NCBI RefSeq assembly: GCF_040702505.1
Contig: NZ_JBFBLC010000002.1
Location: 1 to 64,000, forward strand
Source: Terrabacter sp040702505
GTDB lineage: Bacteria; Actinomycetota; Actinomycetes; Actinomycetales; Dermatophilaceae
Direction: 5' to 3'
DNA length: 64,000 bases
How positions within the stretch are numbered: position 1 is the first letter of the stretch; each line of letters begins with the position of its first letter. The translations under genes and the position numbers were made by a program. Under the pieces are notes generated by a model that did not search any database, was not told the origin of the DNA, and saw nothing but the letters and a program-made list of their open reading frames with translations. Positions 46,203-55,528 of the stretch are shown here, piece after piece.

Positions 46203-46916
46203 TCACTTCAGCCAGACGGTGAGCGACCCCAGCCGCTCACACCCCGCGGCGACGGCTGCGTCGACCGAGTCCCCGGCCTCCCAGCCGACGAGCGGTATGC
46301 CGGGTGCGGCCTCGCGCGCGGTCGCTGCGGCTTCCCGCCATGCCGACGGCACGTCGCCGTCGAGTGCGAAGACGTTGCCGAGACCGGCGACCTCCCCGGT
46401 GACGTTGACGATCGCGCCGGCGATGACGGGCGCGGACGGGTCGGTGGAGGCACGCGCCGCGAGGACGTGGACGCCGGGCTCCTCGAGGAGCGAGGGCCGC
46501 AGGATGGCCTCCGCGTCGGGGTCGCTCGCCCACGCCCGCACCCACGCGGCCATCTCGTCACCCGTGGTCACGGTCCGCCAGGTGCGTGCCGAGCCGCTCG
46601 ATGCAGGGCGCACGTCGACGGCGGGGTCGAGCCAGACCCACTCGCCGACGACGAGGCGGGCGAAGTCCTCGAGGCTCAGGTCGAGCCGTGACCACGAGTC
46701 CTTGACCGAGCACCCGTCGGAGTCGTCGATGCGCGCGAGCACGTCGTACTCGCCGACGTCGGGCGAGAGCGTCACGGCGTCGGGGTAGTAGGGCGGGGTG
46801 CGGGTCGCGGCGGTCCAGGCAGCCTCGTCCAGCGACGTCGTCACTCCGTGGGACCGGGCGACGGCGTCGCACCAGAGGGCGTTGTTCCGGGCGGCGAGCA
46901 GGATGCGGTCGGTCAC
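46203..46916 (-). CDS. Conserved hypothetical protein, perhaps GNAT-like
   Basis: A 237-residue protein from GTG 46916. It begins ILLAARNNALWCDAVARSHG, a motif I associate with actinobacterial proteins annotated hypothetical or acetyltransferase-like. The C-terminal half (VIAGAIVNVTGEVAGLGNVF, then AGCERLGSLTVWL) looks like the last strands of a GNAT fold, with a G-N-V-F segment where motif A would be, but a clear acetyl-CoA loop is missing. No function assigned. Convergent with dusB, three bases between stops. Confidence 0.75.
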   Translation of the reverse strand: MTDRILLAARNNALWCDAVARSHGVTTSLDEAAWTAATRTPPYYPDAVTLSPDVGEYDVLARIDDSDGCSVKDSWSRLDLSLEDFARLVVGEWVWLDPAVDVRPASSGSARTWRTVTTGDEMAAWVRAWASDPDAEAILRPSLLEEPGVHVLAARASTDPSAPVIAGAIVNVTGEVAGLGNVFALDGDVPSAWREAAATAREAAPGIPLVGWEAGDSVDAAVAAGCERLGSLTVWLK

Positions 46917-46987
46917 AATCCGTCATCCTCCCAGCGACCGTCCGGATGTGGGGAGCCGGTGTCGGTGGCCGGTGGCAGGATCGGCTC

Positions 46988-47626
46988 ATGCGCGAGGGTG
47001 GCACCGAGGAGCGTCCCGCCGTCTTCTTCGACGACGCGGAGGACTTCCGCGCGTGGCTCGAGGCCAACCACGACACGGCGACCGAGCTGTGGATGGGCCT
47101 GCACAAGAAGCACGTCGAGTCGCCCGGGCTGCAGTGGGCCGAGGCCGTGCGTGAGGCACTGTGCTTCGGGTGGATCGACTCGGTGGCGCAGCGCATCGAC
47201 GAGGACGCGGTGCGCCAGCGGTGGACGCCGCGCAAGGCCGGCAGCAACTGGAGCACCGTCAACATCCAGGCCGTCGCCGAGCTGACCGCCGCCGGGCGCA
47301 TGCACCCCGCAGGGCTGGCGGCGTTCGCTCGGCGACGTGCGGACCGGTCGGGCGTGTACGCGTACGAGAACCGGGAGCGCACGTGGCCGGACGCCTACGA
47401 GGCGCTGCTGCGGGCCAACCCCCGGGCGTCGAGGTTCTGGGACGCCGCGACGCCGTCGTACCGCAAGGTCGCGACCAACTGGGTGGTCACCGCCAAGCAG
47501 GAAGCCACGCGGGACAGGCGGATGGCCGAGCTCGTCGACGACTGCGCGCACGGACGGCTGATCAAGATGCAGCGCTACGGCACCGAGCCCGCCTGGGTGC
47601 GCCGGGTCCGCGGCGAGCTCGGCTGA
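46988..47626 (+). CDS. YdeI/OmpD-associated-family protein
   Basis: A 212-residue protein. VFFDDAEDFRAWLEANHDTA, ELWMGLHKKHV, EAVREALCFGWIDSVAQRID, RWTPRKAGSNWSTVNI and AYEALLRANPRASRFWDAAT are the conserved pieces of the YdeI/OmpD-associated family (DUF1801-linked in part). Function in bacteria is poorly known. ATG 46988 fits; C-terminus LIKMQRYGTEPAWVRRVR is basic. It is a single gene convergent with a small ORF. Confidence 0.87.
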   Translation: MREGGTEERPAVFFDDAEDFRAWLEANHDTATELWMGLHKKHVESPGLQWAEAVREALCFGWIDSVAQRIDEDAVRQRWTPRKAGSNWSTVNIQAVAELTAAGRMHPAGLAAFARRRADRSGVYAYENRERTWPDAYEALLRANPRASRFWDAATPSYRKVATNWVVTAKQEATRDRRMAELVDDCAHGRLIKMQRYGTEPAWVRRVRGELG

Positions 47627-47683
47627 CTACCGCCGGTGCGGTGCGCTGACCGGCGTCGTGGACCGAGCGTCCCGAAGCGCGGC

Positions 47684-47815
47684 TCAGCGCCGGCCGCGCG
47701 GCGGGATGATCTCCGTGTGCGAGGCCTTCTCGGCCTTGGCGTGCTTCTCCGCGCGCTTCTCCTTGATCGACTTGCCCTTCTGGGACATGTGCGACCGTGG
47801 TGACTTGTCGGCCAT
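47684..47815 (-). CDS. Small basic protein, actinobacterial, unknown function
   Basis: A 43-residue frame from ATG 47815, MADKSPRSHMSQKGKSIKEK then RAEKHAKAEKASH and a C-terminal RGRR. Nearly a third of residues are Lys or Arg and it would be one long charged helix. Similar tiny lysine-rich proteins are common in actinobacterial genomes. GAGCTCGT before the start offers a weak GAG ribosome site. 105 bp separate it from dgt, divergent. Confidence 0.62.
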   Translation of the reverse strand: MADKSPRSHMSQKGKSIKEKRAEKHAKAEKASHTEIIPPRGRR

Positions 47816-47920
47816 GACGAGCTCCTGCCCGCTCCGGGGCCGTGGGCCGGCCCCACGCTGCCAGTCTGCCCCCGCGGCGGCGCAGCCGCCATGGGGTTTG
47901 CACCCCTTAGAGTCGGGCGC

Positions 47921-49150
47921 GTGGGCTACGAGAGTCGGGACCGTGAGCGGTGGGTCGCCGAGGACCCTGCCCAGAAGCGGGCCGACCGCGACGACTTCGC
48001 CCGCGACCGCGCCCGGGTCGTGCACTCATCGTCGCTGCGCCGGCTCGCCGCCAAGACGCAGGTCCTCGCGCCCGGCCACGACGACTTCGTGCGCAACCGG
48101 CTGACCCACTCCCTGGAGGTCGCGCAGATCGGCCGCGAGTTCGGTGCGGCACTGGGATGCGACGCCGACGTCGTCGACACCGCCTGCCTCTCCCACGACC
48201 TCGGCCACCCGCCCTTCGGTCACAACGGCGAGACGGTTCTCGACGAGATCGCTTCGGGCATCGGCGGATTCGAGGGCAACGCCCAGACCCTGCGCCTGCT
48301 CACCCGGCTGGAGGCGAAGCGCTTCCACGCCGACGGGAGATCGGCGGGTCTCAACCTGACGCGTGCGTCTCTCGACGCGGCGACCAAGTACCCGTGGCGG
48401 CGGGGTGAGGGTCCCTCTGCGACAGTGAAGTTCGGCGTCTATGACTCGGATGTGTCGGTGTTCCAGTGGATCCGGGACGGCGCGAGCCCCGGCGCGCGTT
48501 GCCTCGAGGCGCAGGTCATGGACTGGTCCGATGACGTCGCCTACTCCGTGCACGACGTCGAGGACGCCATCGCTTCCGGATGGGTCGACCCGGGCGTCCT
48601 TCGCTCGGGAGACCTCGCCGACGTCGTCGCCATCGCGGGCCGCGCCTACGCGCCCGACCTCGGCAGCGACGTGCTCGGTGCCGCGCTGGAACGCCTGCTG
48701 AACCTCGGCGCGGTGCCCACGGCATACGACGGCTCGCGCAGCGACCTCGCGCGCCTCAAGGACCTGACCAGCCGGCTCATCGGACGCTTCGTGCTCGCCG
48801 TGGAGGTTGCCACCCGTGAGCGCCACGGTCCCGGTCCACTGTGCCGCTACGAAGCCGACCTCGTCGTGCCCGACGACACCCGTGCCGAGTGCTCGGTCCT
48901 CAAGGCCGTGGCGAACCACTTCGTCATGACCACCGACGAGCGGCTGGCGGTGATGTCGACGCAGCGTGACGTCGTGCGCGACCTCGTGGAGGCGTATGCC
49001 GCCGCGCCCGGGGAGCGCCTCGACGTGGCCTTCCGCGCCGACCATGCCGCAGCCGCCGACGACGGGGAGCGGCTGCGCGTGGTCGTCGACCAGGTGGCGT
49101 CGCTGACCGACGTGCGCGCCCTGGCTCTCCACAGCCGGTGGTGCCGGTGA
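47921..49150 (+). CDS. dgt: Deoxyguanosinetriphosphate triphosphohydrolase-like protein
   Basis: A 409-residue HD-domain dNTPase that splits dGTP (or dNTPs) to nucleoside and triphosphate. VVHSSSLRRLAAKTQVL, RLTHSLEVAQIGR (metal ligand H63) and CLSHDLGHPPFGHNGE (H92-D93) define the family; MDWSDDVAYSVHDVEDA supplies the last Asp. GTG 47921 gives the usual N-terminus VGYESRDRERWVAEDPA; TTAGAG at 47907-47912 could be a -10 for a near-leaderless transcript. dgt-dnaG adjacency is common in actinobacteria. Confidence 0.93.
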   Translation: MGYESRDRERWVAEDPAQKRADRDDFARDRARVVHSSSLRRLAAKTQVLAPGHDDFVRNRLTHSLEVAQIGREFGAALGCDADVVDTACLSHDLGHPPFGHNGETVLDEIASGIGGFEGNAQTLRLLTRLEAKRFHADGRSAGLNLTRASLDAATKYPWRRGEGPSATVKFGVYDSDVSVFQWIRDGASPGARCLEAQVMDWSDDVAYSVHDVEDAIASGWVDPGVLRSGDLADVVAIAGRAYAPDLGSDVLGAALERLLNLGAVPTAYDGSRSDLARLKDLTSRLIGRFVLAVEVATRERHGPGPLCRYEADLVVPDDTRAECSVLKAVANHFVMTTDERLAVMSTQRDVVRDLVEAYAAAPGERLDVAFRADHAAAADDGERLRVVVDQVASLTDVRALALHSRWCR

Positions 49151-49201
49151 CGAGGGTCCCTACCCGGACGAACTAGGATCACGGGCAGCGACAGGAGGCA
49201 G

Positions 49202-51157
49202 ATGGCGGGGCTGATCAACAGCGAGGACATCGCGGCGGTCAAGGCGCGGTCGTCCCTGGAGGACGTCGTGCGCGAGCACGTCACGCTTCGCTCCGCCGGC
49301 CCCGGGTCGCTCAAGGGCCTGTGCCCGTTCCACGACGAGAAGACCCCGTCGTTCAACATCCGCCCGGCCGTGGGCGCCTGGCACTGCTTCGGCTGCCAGG
49401 AGGGCGGCGACGTCATCTCCTTCGTGCAGAAGGTCGACCACCTCAGCTTCTCGGAGGCCGTCGAGCGGCTGGCCCAGAAGCTCGGCATGGAGCTGCGCTA
49501 CGAGAACGGCGACCGACCGCGCGAGGAGGGCCTGGGCCGGCGCAGCCGGCTCATCGAGGCGCACCGCGTGGCCGAGGAGTTCTACACCGAGCTGCTTCTC
49601 GGCAGCCAGGCCGCCCGGCAGGGCCGGGACTTCCTGCGGGCCCGCGACTTCAACAGCGAGCACGTGCGGCAGTTCGGGATCGGCTTCGCCCCCCGCGGCG
49701 GCGAGGACCTCGTGCGCCACCTGCGCGGCAAGGGCTTCACCGACGACGAGATCGTCACCGGGGGACTGGCCGGTCGAGGAAACCGCGGGCTCTACGACCG
49801 CTTCCGCGGTCGGCTCGTGTGGCCGATCCGCGACATCACCGGCGACACCGTCGGCTTCGGGGCGCGCCGCCTCTTCGACGACGACCGCATCGAGGCAAAG
49901 TACCTCAACACGTCCGAGACCCCCATCTACAAGAAGTCGACCGTCCTCTACGGGCTCGACCTGGCGAAGAAGAAGATCTCGCAGGGGCGCCAGGCCGTCG
50001 TCGTCGAGGGCTACACCGACGTCATGGCGTGCCACCTCGCCGGCGTCGACACCGCGGTCGCGACGTGCGGCACGGCGTTCGGCGCCGACCACATCAAGAC
50101 GCTTCGCCGGCTCATGCGCGACGAGGCAGGGCTGGCGCCGGCCAAGGTGATCTTCACCTTCGACGGCGACGCCGCCGGCCAGAAGGCCGCCATGCGCGCC
50201 TTCGCCGACGACGAGAAGTGGACCTCGCAGTCCTTCGTGGCCGTGGAGAAGTCCGGCAAGGACCCGTGCGAGCTCCGGCAGTCCGGGGGAGACCCGGCGG
50301 TGCAGGCGCTCATCGAGGACGCCGTCCCGATGTTCGAGTTCGCAGCACGCACGACGATCAAGCGCTTCGACCTCGCCACCGCCGAGGGCCGCATCCAGGC
50401 GGTGCGCGCGGTGGCGCCCATCGTCGCCTCGATCCGCGACCGGTCGCTGCAGCCGGAGTACACCCGCGAGGTCGCGGGCATGCTCGGCCTCGACGTCGAG
50501 CAGGTGGCCGGCGAGGTGTCGCGGGCCGGCAAGCTCAAGGTCGACGACGACACCCGCGGCGGCCAGGGGGGAGCAGACCGGCGGGGCGCACCGCGCGGGG
50601 CCGGTGCCCCGGAAGCACACGGCGAGCCTGACGGCGCGCCGGAGGGTGGCGCCTTCCCGGTGCCCGACCGACGTGACCCGGTCGTGCTGGCCGAGCGCCA
50701 GCTGCTGCAGGTGCTGCTCCAGTTCCCCACCGTCTTCAAGCCCGGGGCCATCGACCTGCTGACCCCCGAGTCCTTCTCGGCGCCGGCGCACCGGGCCGTC
50801 TTCGACGGCATCCGGATCGCCCACCACGACGGCGACATGGGCAACACCCGGGCCTGGTTGGCGGCCGTCACCGAGGCGGCCCCGTCGCCGGTCGCGGGAC
50901 TCGTCAGCGAGCTGGCCGTCGACACGCTGCCCACCCGGATGGACCCCAACACGGGGCTGCCGACGGCCCGCTACGTCGGCGAGCTCTTCGACCGGGTGCG
51001 CACCATCGCGCTCACCCGGCGGATCGCCGACGCGATGAGCGAGATGCGGCGCCTCGACCACGCGGAGATTCCGTCTCCGGAACGTACGCGCGAGCTCGGC
51101 GTCCAGCTGCAGGAGCTGCAGCGCGAGCTCGCCGCGATCAAGGCAGGAATGGGCTGA
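49202..51157 (+). CDS. dnaG: DNA primase
   Basis: A 651-residue primase. The CHC2 zinc finger has C41, H44, C62 and C65 (CPFHDEKTPSF, HCFGC). The catalytic TOPRIM core shows VVVEGYTDV (about 266) and FDGDAAGQKAA (about 320). RIEAKYLNTSETPIYKKST is the conserved RNAP-like segment. After a low-complexity linker rich in Gly/Ala/Arg (about 455-485) the C-terminal helicase-binding domain follows (LLQVLLQFPTVFKPGAIDLL). ATG 49202 has AGGAGG upstream. One base of its stop overlaps the next gene. Confidence 0.96.
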   Translation: MAGLINSEDIAAVKARSSLEDVVREHVTLRSAGPGSLKGLCPFHDEKTPSFNIRPAVGAWHCFGCQEGGDVISFVQKVDHLSFSEAVERLAQKLGMELRYENGDRPREEGLGRRSRLIEAHRVAEEFYTELLLGSQAARQGRDFLRARDFNSEHVRQFGIGFAPRGGEDLVRHLRGKGFTDDEIVTGGLAGRGNRGLYDRFRGRLVWPIRDITGDTVGFGARRLFDDDRIEAKYLNTSETPIYKKSTVLYGLDLAKKKISQGRQAVVVEGYTDVMACHLAGVDTAVATCGTAFGADHIKTLRRLMRDEAGLAPAKVIFTFDGDAAGQKAAMRAFADDEKWTSQSFVAVEKSGKDPCELRQSGGDPAVQALIEDAVPMFEFAARTTIKRFDLATAEGRIQAVRAVAPIVASIRDRSLQPEYTREVAGMLGLDVEQVAGEVSRAGKLKVDDDTRGGQGGADRRGAPRGAGAPEAHGEPDGAPEGGAFPVPDRRDPVVLAERQLLQVLLQFPTVFKPGAIDLLTPESFSAPAHRAVFDGIRIAHHDGDMGNTRAWLAAVTEAAPSPVAGLVSELAVDTLPTRMDPNTGLPTARYVGELFDRVRTIALTRRIADAMSEMRRLDHAEIPSPERTRELGVQLQELQRELAAIKAGMG

Positions 51158-51675
51158 TGGCACTCTTCGACCGCCGACGACGGCCGGCACTTCCGGCGCA
51201 GGTGCGCTCCGCCGTGCCCCTCGACAGCGGGGAGCAGGTGCTGGCCTGGGCCCAGGACGAGGGCACCGGTGGGCACGCCGTGGCGACGACGCACCACATC
51301 GTGCTCGTGGGGGCTGACGGCATCCTCGCCTGGCGACGGCCGTGGCACGAGGCCGAGGCCGCGACGTGGCAGGGCGAGTCGTCCCTGCTGACCCTCACGT
51401 GGGTCGACGGCGGGCCGCCCTCGCGCTGGCGCCTCACCGAGCCCTCGCTGCTGCAGCAGACGCTCCGGGAGCGCCTGCAGGCCAGCGTCGTGCTGGCCGA
51501 CGAGTTCCGCACCGCCGGGCGCCGCAAGGTCCGCGTCGTCATCCGCCAGGACCTCGCCTCGGGAGGCCTCGTCGAGCAGACGATCGCCGGTCGAGGAGCG
51601 GATCTCGGCGATCCCGACATCGCTCGTGAGGCGGCGCAACGGCTCGCTCGGCTGCGCTCCGAGGTCGGTCTCTGA
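51157..51675 (+). CDS. Conserved hypothetical protein downstream of dnaG
   Basis: A 172-residue soluble protein beginning MALFDRRRRPALPAQVRSAV, then a beta-rich part AWAQDEGTGGHAVATTHHIV and LVGADGILAWRRPWHEAEAA, reminiscent of PH-like folds. The C-terminal helix is DIAREAAQRLARLRSEVGL. Homologues next to dnaG are frequent in actinobacteria; function unknown. Start ATG overlaps the dnaG TGA by one base, so it is coupled. Confidence 0.8.
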   Translation: MALFDRRRRPALPAQVRSAVPLDSGEQVLAWAQDEGTGGHAVATTHHIVLVGADGILAWRRPWHEAEAATWQGESSLLTLTWVDGGPPSRWRLTEPSLLQQTLRERLQASVVLADEFRTAGRRKVRVVIRQDLASGGLVEQTIAGRGADLGDPDIAREAAQRLARLRSEVGL

Positions 51676-51801
51676 CCGCTCCTGGGCCGCGTGGCGGAGC
51701 CCTCTCGAGGGCGGCTGCACGGCGCCGGAGAGGGCTGCCGTCGGGCCCGACCCCCGATTTAGTGTCGAGGCACTGCCTTTGCTATGGTTTCCGAGCAGCA
51801 T

Positions 51802-51874
51802 TCCCCTGTAGCTCAATTGGCAGAGCAGCCGGCTGTTAACCGGCAGGTTATTGGTTCGAGTCCAATCGGGGGAG
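51802..51874 (+). tRNA. tRNA-Asn (GTT)
   Basis: Acceptor arms TCCCCTG and CGGGGGA pair over 7 bp. The D arm is present (GCTCAATTGGCAGAGC). The anticodon stem GCCGG/CCGGC encloses loop CTGTTAA with anticodon GTT at 51835-51837, and the T arm has GGTTCGAGTCC. CCA is not encoded. A promoter is likely just upstream: TTAGTG 51759-51764 and TATGGT 51783-51788, 18-bp spacing. Confidence 0.97.
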
Positions 51875-51878
51875 CACC

Positions 51879-51923
51879 GACGAGAAGGGCCCCGACACCA
51901 CTGGTGTCGGGGCCCTTCTCGTC
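51879..51923. terminator. 21-bp perfect hairpin after tRNA-Asn
   Basis: GACGAGAAGGGCCCCGACACC (51879-51899) pairs exactly with 51903-51923 around loop ACT. It lies between the tRNA and the convergent gluD stop at 51971 and can terminate both. The longest perfect stem in the window. Confidence 0.85.
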
Positions 51924-51970
51924 CGTCGGGCGCCGCACCTGCGGGAGTCGCAGGGCGGCGCCCGACGCCG

Positions 51971-52882
51971 TCAGACGTCGCGCGTCGCGAGAGAGCCGGG
52001 CAGCCCGGCACCGGCCTCCGGGTCGCCCGTCTCGGCAGCGAGACCGGCTGCGGGGGAGCCGCCGCCCCGGCGCTTGAGCCGTCGCTCCACGGCGGCCGCC
52101 AGCTTGGTCAGCAGGTAGTTGATGACGATGAAGATGACCGCCGCCACCAGGTAGGCCGGGACGGTGTTGGCGTACGCCGAGCCCAGGGTCTTGGCGGCAT
52201 TGAGCAGCTCCGGGTAGGTGATGACGTAGCCGAGGGCGCTGTCCTTGAGGACGACGACCAGCTGGCCCACCAGCGCGGGCAGCATCGCGGTGAGCGCCTG
52301 CGGCAGCTGGATCGAGCGCAGCACCTGTCCCGCGGTGAGGCCGATCGACAGGCCGGCCTCACTCTGCCCCTTCGGCAGGCCGAAGACGCCGGAGCGCACC
52401 AGCTCGGCGATGACCGAGCCGTTGTAGAGCGTCAGGGCGACCACCACGGAGGCGAGCGGCGCGGTGTCGGCCGACACGACGTCGCTCGTGGCGAAGTAGC
52501 CGAAGTAGAGGAAGACCATCATGATCAGCACGGGCACCGACCGGAAGAACTCGACGATCACGCCCGCAGGGACCTTGACCCAACGGTTCCTCGAGAGCCG
52601 CGCCATGCCGAAGACCAGGCCGAAGAGGCCGGCGAACACGACCGACAGGGCAGCGGCCTTGAGGGTGCCCCACAGGCCGGGCAGGAGGTACTGGGTCCAG
52701 ACGTCGGGGTCCGTGACGAAGGGGGACCACATGTAGCCCTCGAGCTGGCTGGCCTCACCCATCTTGCGGACGACCAGCCACACGACCAACGCGGCGATGA
52801 CGATGCCGACGCCGGTCAGGATGGCGTGACGTCGCCGGGCCTTGGGGCCGGGCGCGTCGAACAGGACGATCTGCGAGCTCAT
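51971..52882 (-). CDS. gluD: Glutamate ABC transporter permease GluD
   Basis: A 303-residue HisM-type amino-acid permease. GLWGTLKAAALSVVFAGLFG is the TM1 signature, and the EAA loop reads EAGLSIGLTAGQVLRSIQLP then QALTAMLPALVGQ. The N-terminus adds one helix (ILTGVGIVIAALVVWLVVRK) and the C-terminus a basic tail rich in Gly/Ala. ATGA overlap with gluC. Order gluA-gluB-gluC-gluD as in Corynebacterium, where the system imports glutamate. Confidence 0.92.
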   Translation of the reverse strand: MSSQIVLFDAPGPKARRRHAILTGVGIVIAALVVWLVVRKMGEASQLEGYMWSPFVTDPDVWTQYLLPGLWGTLKAAALSVVFAGLFGLVFGMARLSRNRWVKVPAGVIVEFFRSVPVLIMMVFLYFGYFATSDVVSADTAPLASVVVALTLYNGSVIAELVRSGVFGLPKGQSEAGLSIGLTAGQVLRSIQLPQALTAMLPALVGQLVVVLKDSALGYVITYPELLNAAKTLGSAYANTVPAYLVAAVIFIVINYLLTKLAAAVERRLKRRGGGSPAAGLAAETGDPEAGAGLPGSLATRDV

Positions 52883-53544
52883 CGCTTCACCGCCAGACGC
52901 TGGGAGAGGTGGGTGGTCAACAGCCCGATCGGCAGCGTGAGGATCACGAAGCCGAGGGCGAAGATGAAGAAGGTCGGCAGGCTGGCGCCCTCGTTCTCGG
53001 TGATCTTGGCGAGCAGGCCCGCGGACTCCCGGGTGCCGAGGATGACTGCGGCGACCGTGGTGTTCTTGATCAGGGCGATGAGGGTCGAGCCGAGCGGGGC
53101 GATGGCCCCGCGGAAGGCCTGCGGCAGCAGCACCTCACGCAGGGTCTGGGAGAAGGTCAGGCCGATCGACCGCGCCGCCTCGGCCTGGCCGGCGGGCACG
53201 GTGTTGACGCCGCTGCGCAGCGCCTCGCACACGAAGGCGGCGTGGTAGACCGAGAGCGCGATGACGGCCCAGAGGTAGGCGTTGCGGGACAGGTCCTGCG
53301 AGAGGGTGAGGCCCAGGACGAAGGTCAGCCCGAGCACGCTGAACACCATGAGCAGGGTCAGCGGGGTGTTGCGGAAGATGTTGACGTAGCTCGTGCCGAT
53401 CAGCCGCAGGACCCGCACCGGGGAGATGCGCAGGACCGCCACGACGGTGCCGATGACCAGGGCGCCGATCGCCGACAGGACCGACAGCTGGATGGTCCCC
53501 CAGAAGGCGCCGAGGATGCCGTAGTTGCTGAGGATGTAGCCCAA
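52879..53544 (-). CDS. gluC: Glutamate ABC transporter permease GluC
   Basis: A 221-residue permease partner. ILGAFWGTIQLSVLSAIGAL is TM1; the EAA loop is AEAARSIGLTFSQTLREVLL then PQAFRGAIAPLGSTLIALIK. Start is TTG 53544 with AGGTGA 4-9 bases upstream. Coupled to gluD. Together they form the membrane heterodimer of a polar amino-acid importer. Confidence 0.92.
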   Translation of the reverse strand: MGYILSNYGILGAFWGTIQLSVLSAIGALVIGTVVAVLRISPVRVLRLIGTSYVNIFRNTPLTLLMVFSVLGLTFVLGLTLSQDLSRNAYLWAVIALSVYHAAFVCEALRSGVNTVPAGQAEAARSIGLTFSQTLREVLLPQAFRGAIAPLGSTLIALIKNTTVAAVILGTRESAGLLAKITENEGASLPTFFIFALGFVILTLPIGLLTTHLSQRLAVKR

Positions 53545-53614
53545 GGGTCACCTCTCGTGCTGTGCCCGGGTACGGGGGCCGTCCGTGTGGACGGCCCCCG
53601 CCCCGAACCGTGGG

Positions 53615-54448
53615 TCAGGAACAGGCGTCCGGAGTGGGCGGGTTGCCGGCGCCGGGCTTGTAGCCGGCGGGGCCGAGGTTGTTGTCGACCGCCTTCTGCC
53701 AGGAGCCGTCCGAGACCATCTTCTTGATGGCGTCGGTGACCTTCTGGCACAGGGCGGTGTCACCCTTCTTGATGCCGATGCCGTACTTCTCCGTCGAGAA
53801 CGGCTGGCCGACGACCTTGAGCTTGCCCTTGTACTGGTCCTGCGCGGCGTAGCCGGCGAGGATCGTGTCGTCCGTGGTCAGCGCGTCGATCGTGCCCGAG
53901 GCCAGCGCCGTCACGCACTCCGAGTAGGTGCCGAACTCCTGCAGGTTGACGCCCGGGACCTTCTTCTGGACGTTCTGCGCCGAGGTCGAGCCGGTGACCG
54001 AGCAGAGCTTCTTGCCGGCCAGGCTGTCGGGGCCGGTGATCGAGCTGTCGTTGCTGCGCACGAGCAGGTCCTGGCCGGCGATGAAGTACGGGCCGGCGAA
54101 GCTGACCTTCTCCTTGCGCTTGTCGGTGATGGAGTAGGTCGCGACGACCATGTCGACCTGGCCGGTCGACAGGAGCGTCTCGCGCTGGGCGCTGGGGGCC
54201 TGCACCCAGGTGATGTCGCCCTCGCTGGTGCCGAGCGACTTCGCGACGTACTTGGCGACGTCGACGTCCATGCCGGTGAAGTCGCTGCCCTTCTTCAGCC
54301 CGAGGCCGGGCTGGTCGAACTTGATGCCGATCTTGAGGCCCTTGCCTCCGCCGGATGCGCTGTCCCCGCCCTTGTCCGAGCCGCACGCGGCCATCGTCAG
54401 GGCGAGCGTCGCAGCGACGGCGACGGCTCCGAGTCGTCGTGCCTTCAT
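53615..54448 (-). CDS. gluB: Glutamate-binding lipoprotein GluB
   Basis: A 277-residue family 3 solute-binding lipoprotein. Signal with lipobox LTMAAC (lipidated C22), then GSDKGGDSASGGGKGLKIGI. FTGMDVDVAKYVAKSLG and QVDMVVATYSITDKRKEKVS are the ligand-binding signatures, followed by GPYFIAGQDLLVR. Separate 70-bp gap to gluC and 129-bp gap from gluA suggest extra expression of the binding protein. Specificity for glutamate is inferred from operon order. Confidence 0.92.
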   Translation of the reverse strand: MKARRLGAVAVAATLALTMAACGSDKGGDSASGGGKGLKIGIKFDQPGLGLKKGSDFTGMDVDVAKYVAKSLGTSEGDITWVQAPSAQRETLLSTGQVDMVVATYSITDKRKEKVSFAGPYFIAGQDLLVRSNDSSITGPDSLAGKKLCSVTGSTSAQNVQKKVPGVNLQEFGTYSECVTALASGTIDALTTDDTILAGYAAQDQYKGKLKVVGQPFSTEKYGIGIKKGDTALCQKVTDAIKKMVSDGSWQKAVDNNLGPAGYKPGAGNPPTPDACS

Positions 54449-54577
54449 GTGGGTTCCTCCTGGGTGATCTCCGGCGTGCGCGCGGTGGTGCGCGCCGCTC
54501 CCTGCCGGTCTGTGGGTGGCTCAGTGGGGTGGCCGTGGTGGCCACGAGGTGGCCGTGGGTTGCTCCGGCCCGGTGGT

Positions 54578-55369
54578 TCAGTGGGTGAGGATCTTGCCGA
54601 GGAAGTCCTTGGCGCGCTCACTGCGGGGGTTGGTGAAGAACTCCTGCGGGGTGCCGACCTCGACGATCTGGCCGTCGGCCATGAAGACGACCCGGTCGGC
54701 GGCCTTGCGGGCGAAGCCCATCTCGTGGGTGACGACGATCATCGTCATGCCCTCGCGGGCCAGCTCCACCATGACGTCGAGCACCTCGTTGACCATCTCG
54801 GGGTCGAGCGCCGAGGTCGGCTCGTCGAAGAGCATCACCTTGGGTCCCATGGCGAGCGAGCGAGCGATCGCCACGCGCTGCTGCTGCCCACCGGAGAGCT
54901 GGGCGGGATACTTGTCGGCCTGCGCCTCGACGCCGACCCGCTTGAGCAGCTCGCCCGCCTGGCGGTCGGCGTCGGCCTTGGACTTCTTGCGGACCTTGAT
55001 CGGCCCGAGGGTGACGTTCTCGCGGATCGTCTTGTGCGCGAAGAGGTTGAAGGACTGGAACACCATGCCCACATCGGCGCGCAGGTCGGCGAGCGGCTTG
55101 CCCTCCTCGGGCAGCGCCTTGCCGTCGATCGAGATCGTGCCGGACTCGATGGTCTCGAGCCGGTTGATCGCCCGGCACAGCGTCGACTTCCCCGAGCCGG
55201 AGGGCCCGAGGACGACGACGACCTCACCCCGGCCCACCGTGAGGTTGATGTCGCGCAGCACGTGCAGGTCGCCGAAGTGCTTGTTGACGCCGTCGATGAC
55301 GACCATGGGTTCACGGGGCGTCTGCGGCCGGTCGGTCTGCGTACCGGCGTCTGGCTTCACGTCGTCCAT
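54578..55369 (-). CDS. gluA: Glutamate ABC transporter ATP-binding protein GluA
   Basis: A 263-residue ABC ATPase of the polar amino-acid class. Walker A VLGPSGSGKSTLCRAINRLE, signature LSGGQQQRVAIARSLAM, Walker B VMLFDEPTSALDPEMVNEVL, H-loop VVTHEMGFARKAADRVVFM. MVFQSFNLFAHKT is the Q-loop. ATG 55369 begins a proline/aspartate-rich 20-residue lead. First gene of the glu operon. Confidence 0.94.
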   Translation of the reverse strand: MDDVKPDAGTQTDRPQTPREPMVVIDGVNKHFGDLHVLRDINLTVGRGEVVVVLGPSGSGKSTLCRAINRLETIESGTISIDGKALPEEGKPLADLRADVGMVFQSFNLFAHKTIRENVTLGPIKVRKKSKADADRQAGELLKRVGVEAQADKYPAQLSGGQQQRVAIARSLAMGPKVMLFDEPTSALDPEMVNEVLDVMVELAREGMTMIVVTHEMGFARKAADRVVFMADGQIVEVGTPQEFFTNPRSERAKDFLGKILTH

Positions 55370-55470
55370 TCGCGCAACCTATCGGTTTCGCCCGGAATCG
55401 AGCACCCCTGGGGCCGACCGTGCCCCAATCGTGAGGCGCGCCCGCCGGCGTACGCGTCCGCTGCCGTATG

Positions 55471-55508
55471 CCGTCAGGCCCCCGTGGGTGTCCACGGGGG
55501 CCTGACGG
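55471..55508. terminator. 17-bp hairpin between the M23 gene and the glu operon
   Basis: CCGTCAGGCCCCCGTGG (55471-55487) pairs exactly with 55492-55508, loop GTGT. It lies just past the M23 stop (55529) on its strand, with the 8-mer GTATGCCG adjoining (about 55466). Acts as terminator of the M23 transcript, before the glu promoter. Confidence 0.75.
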
Positions 55509-55528
55509 TCAGGCGATGTCGCCGACGC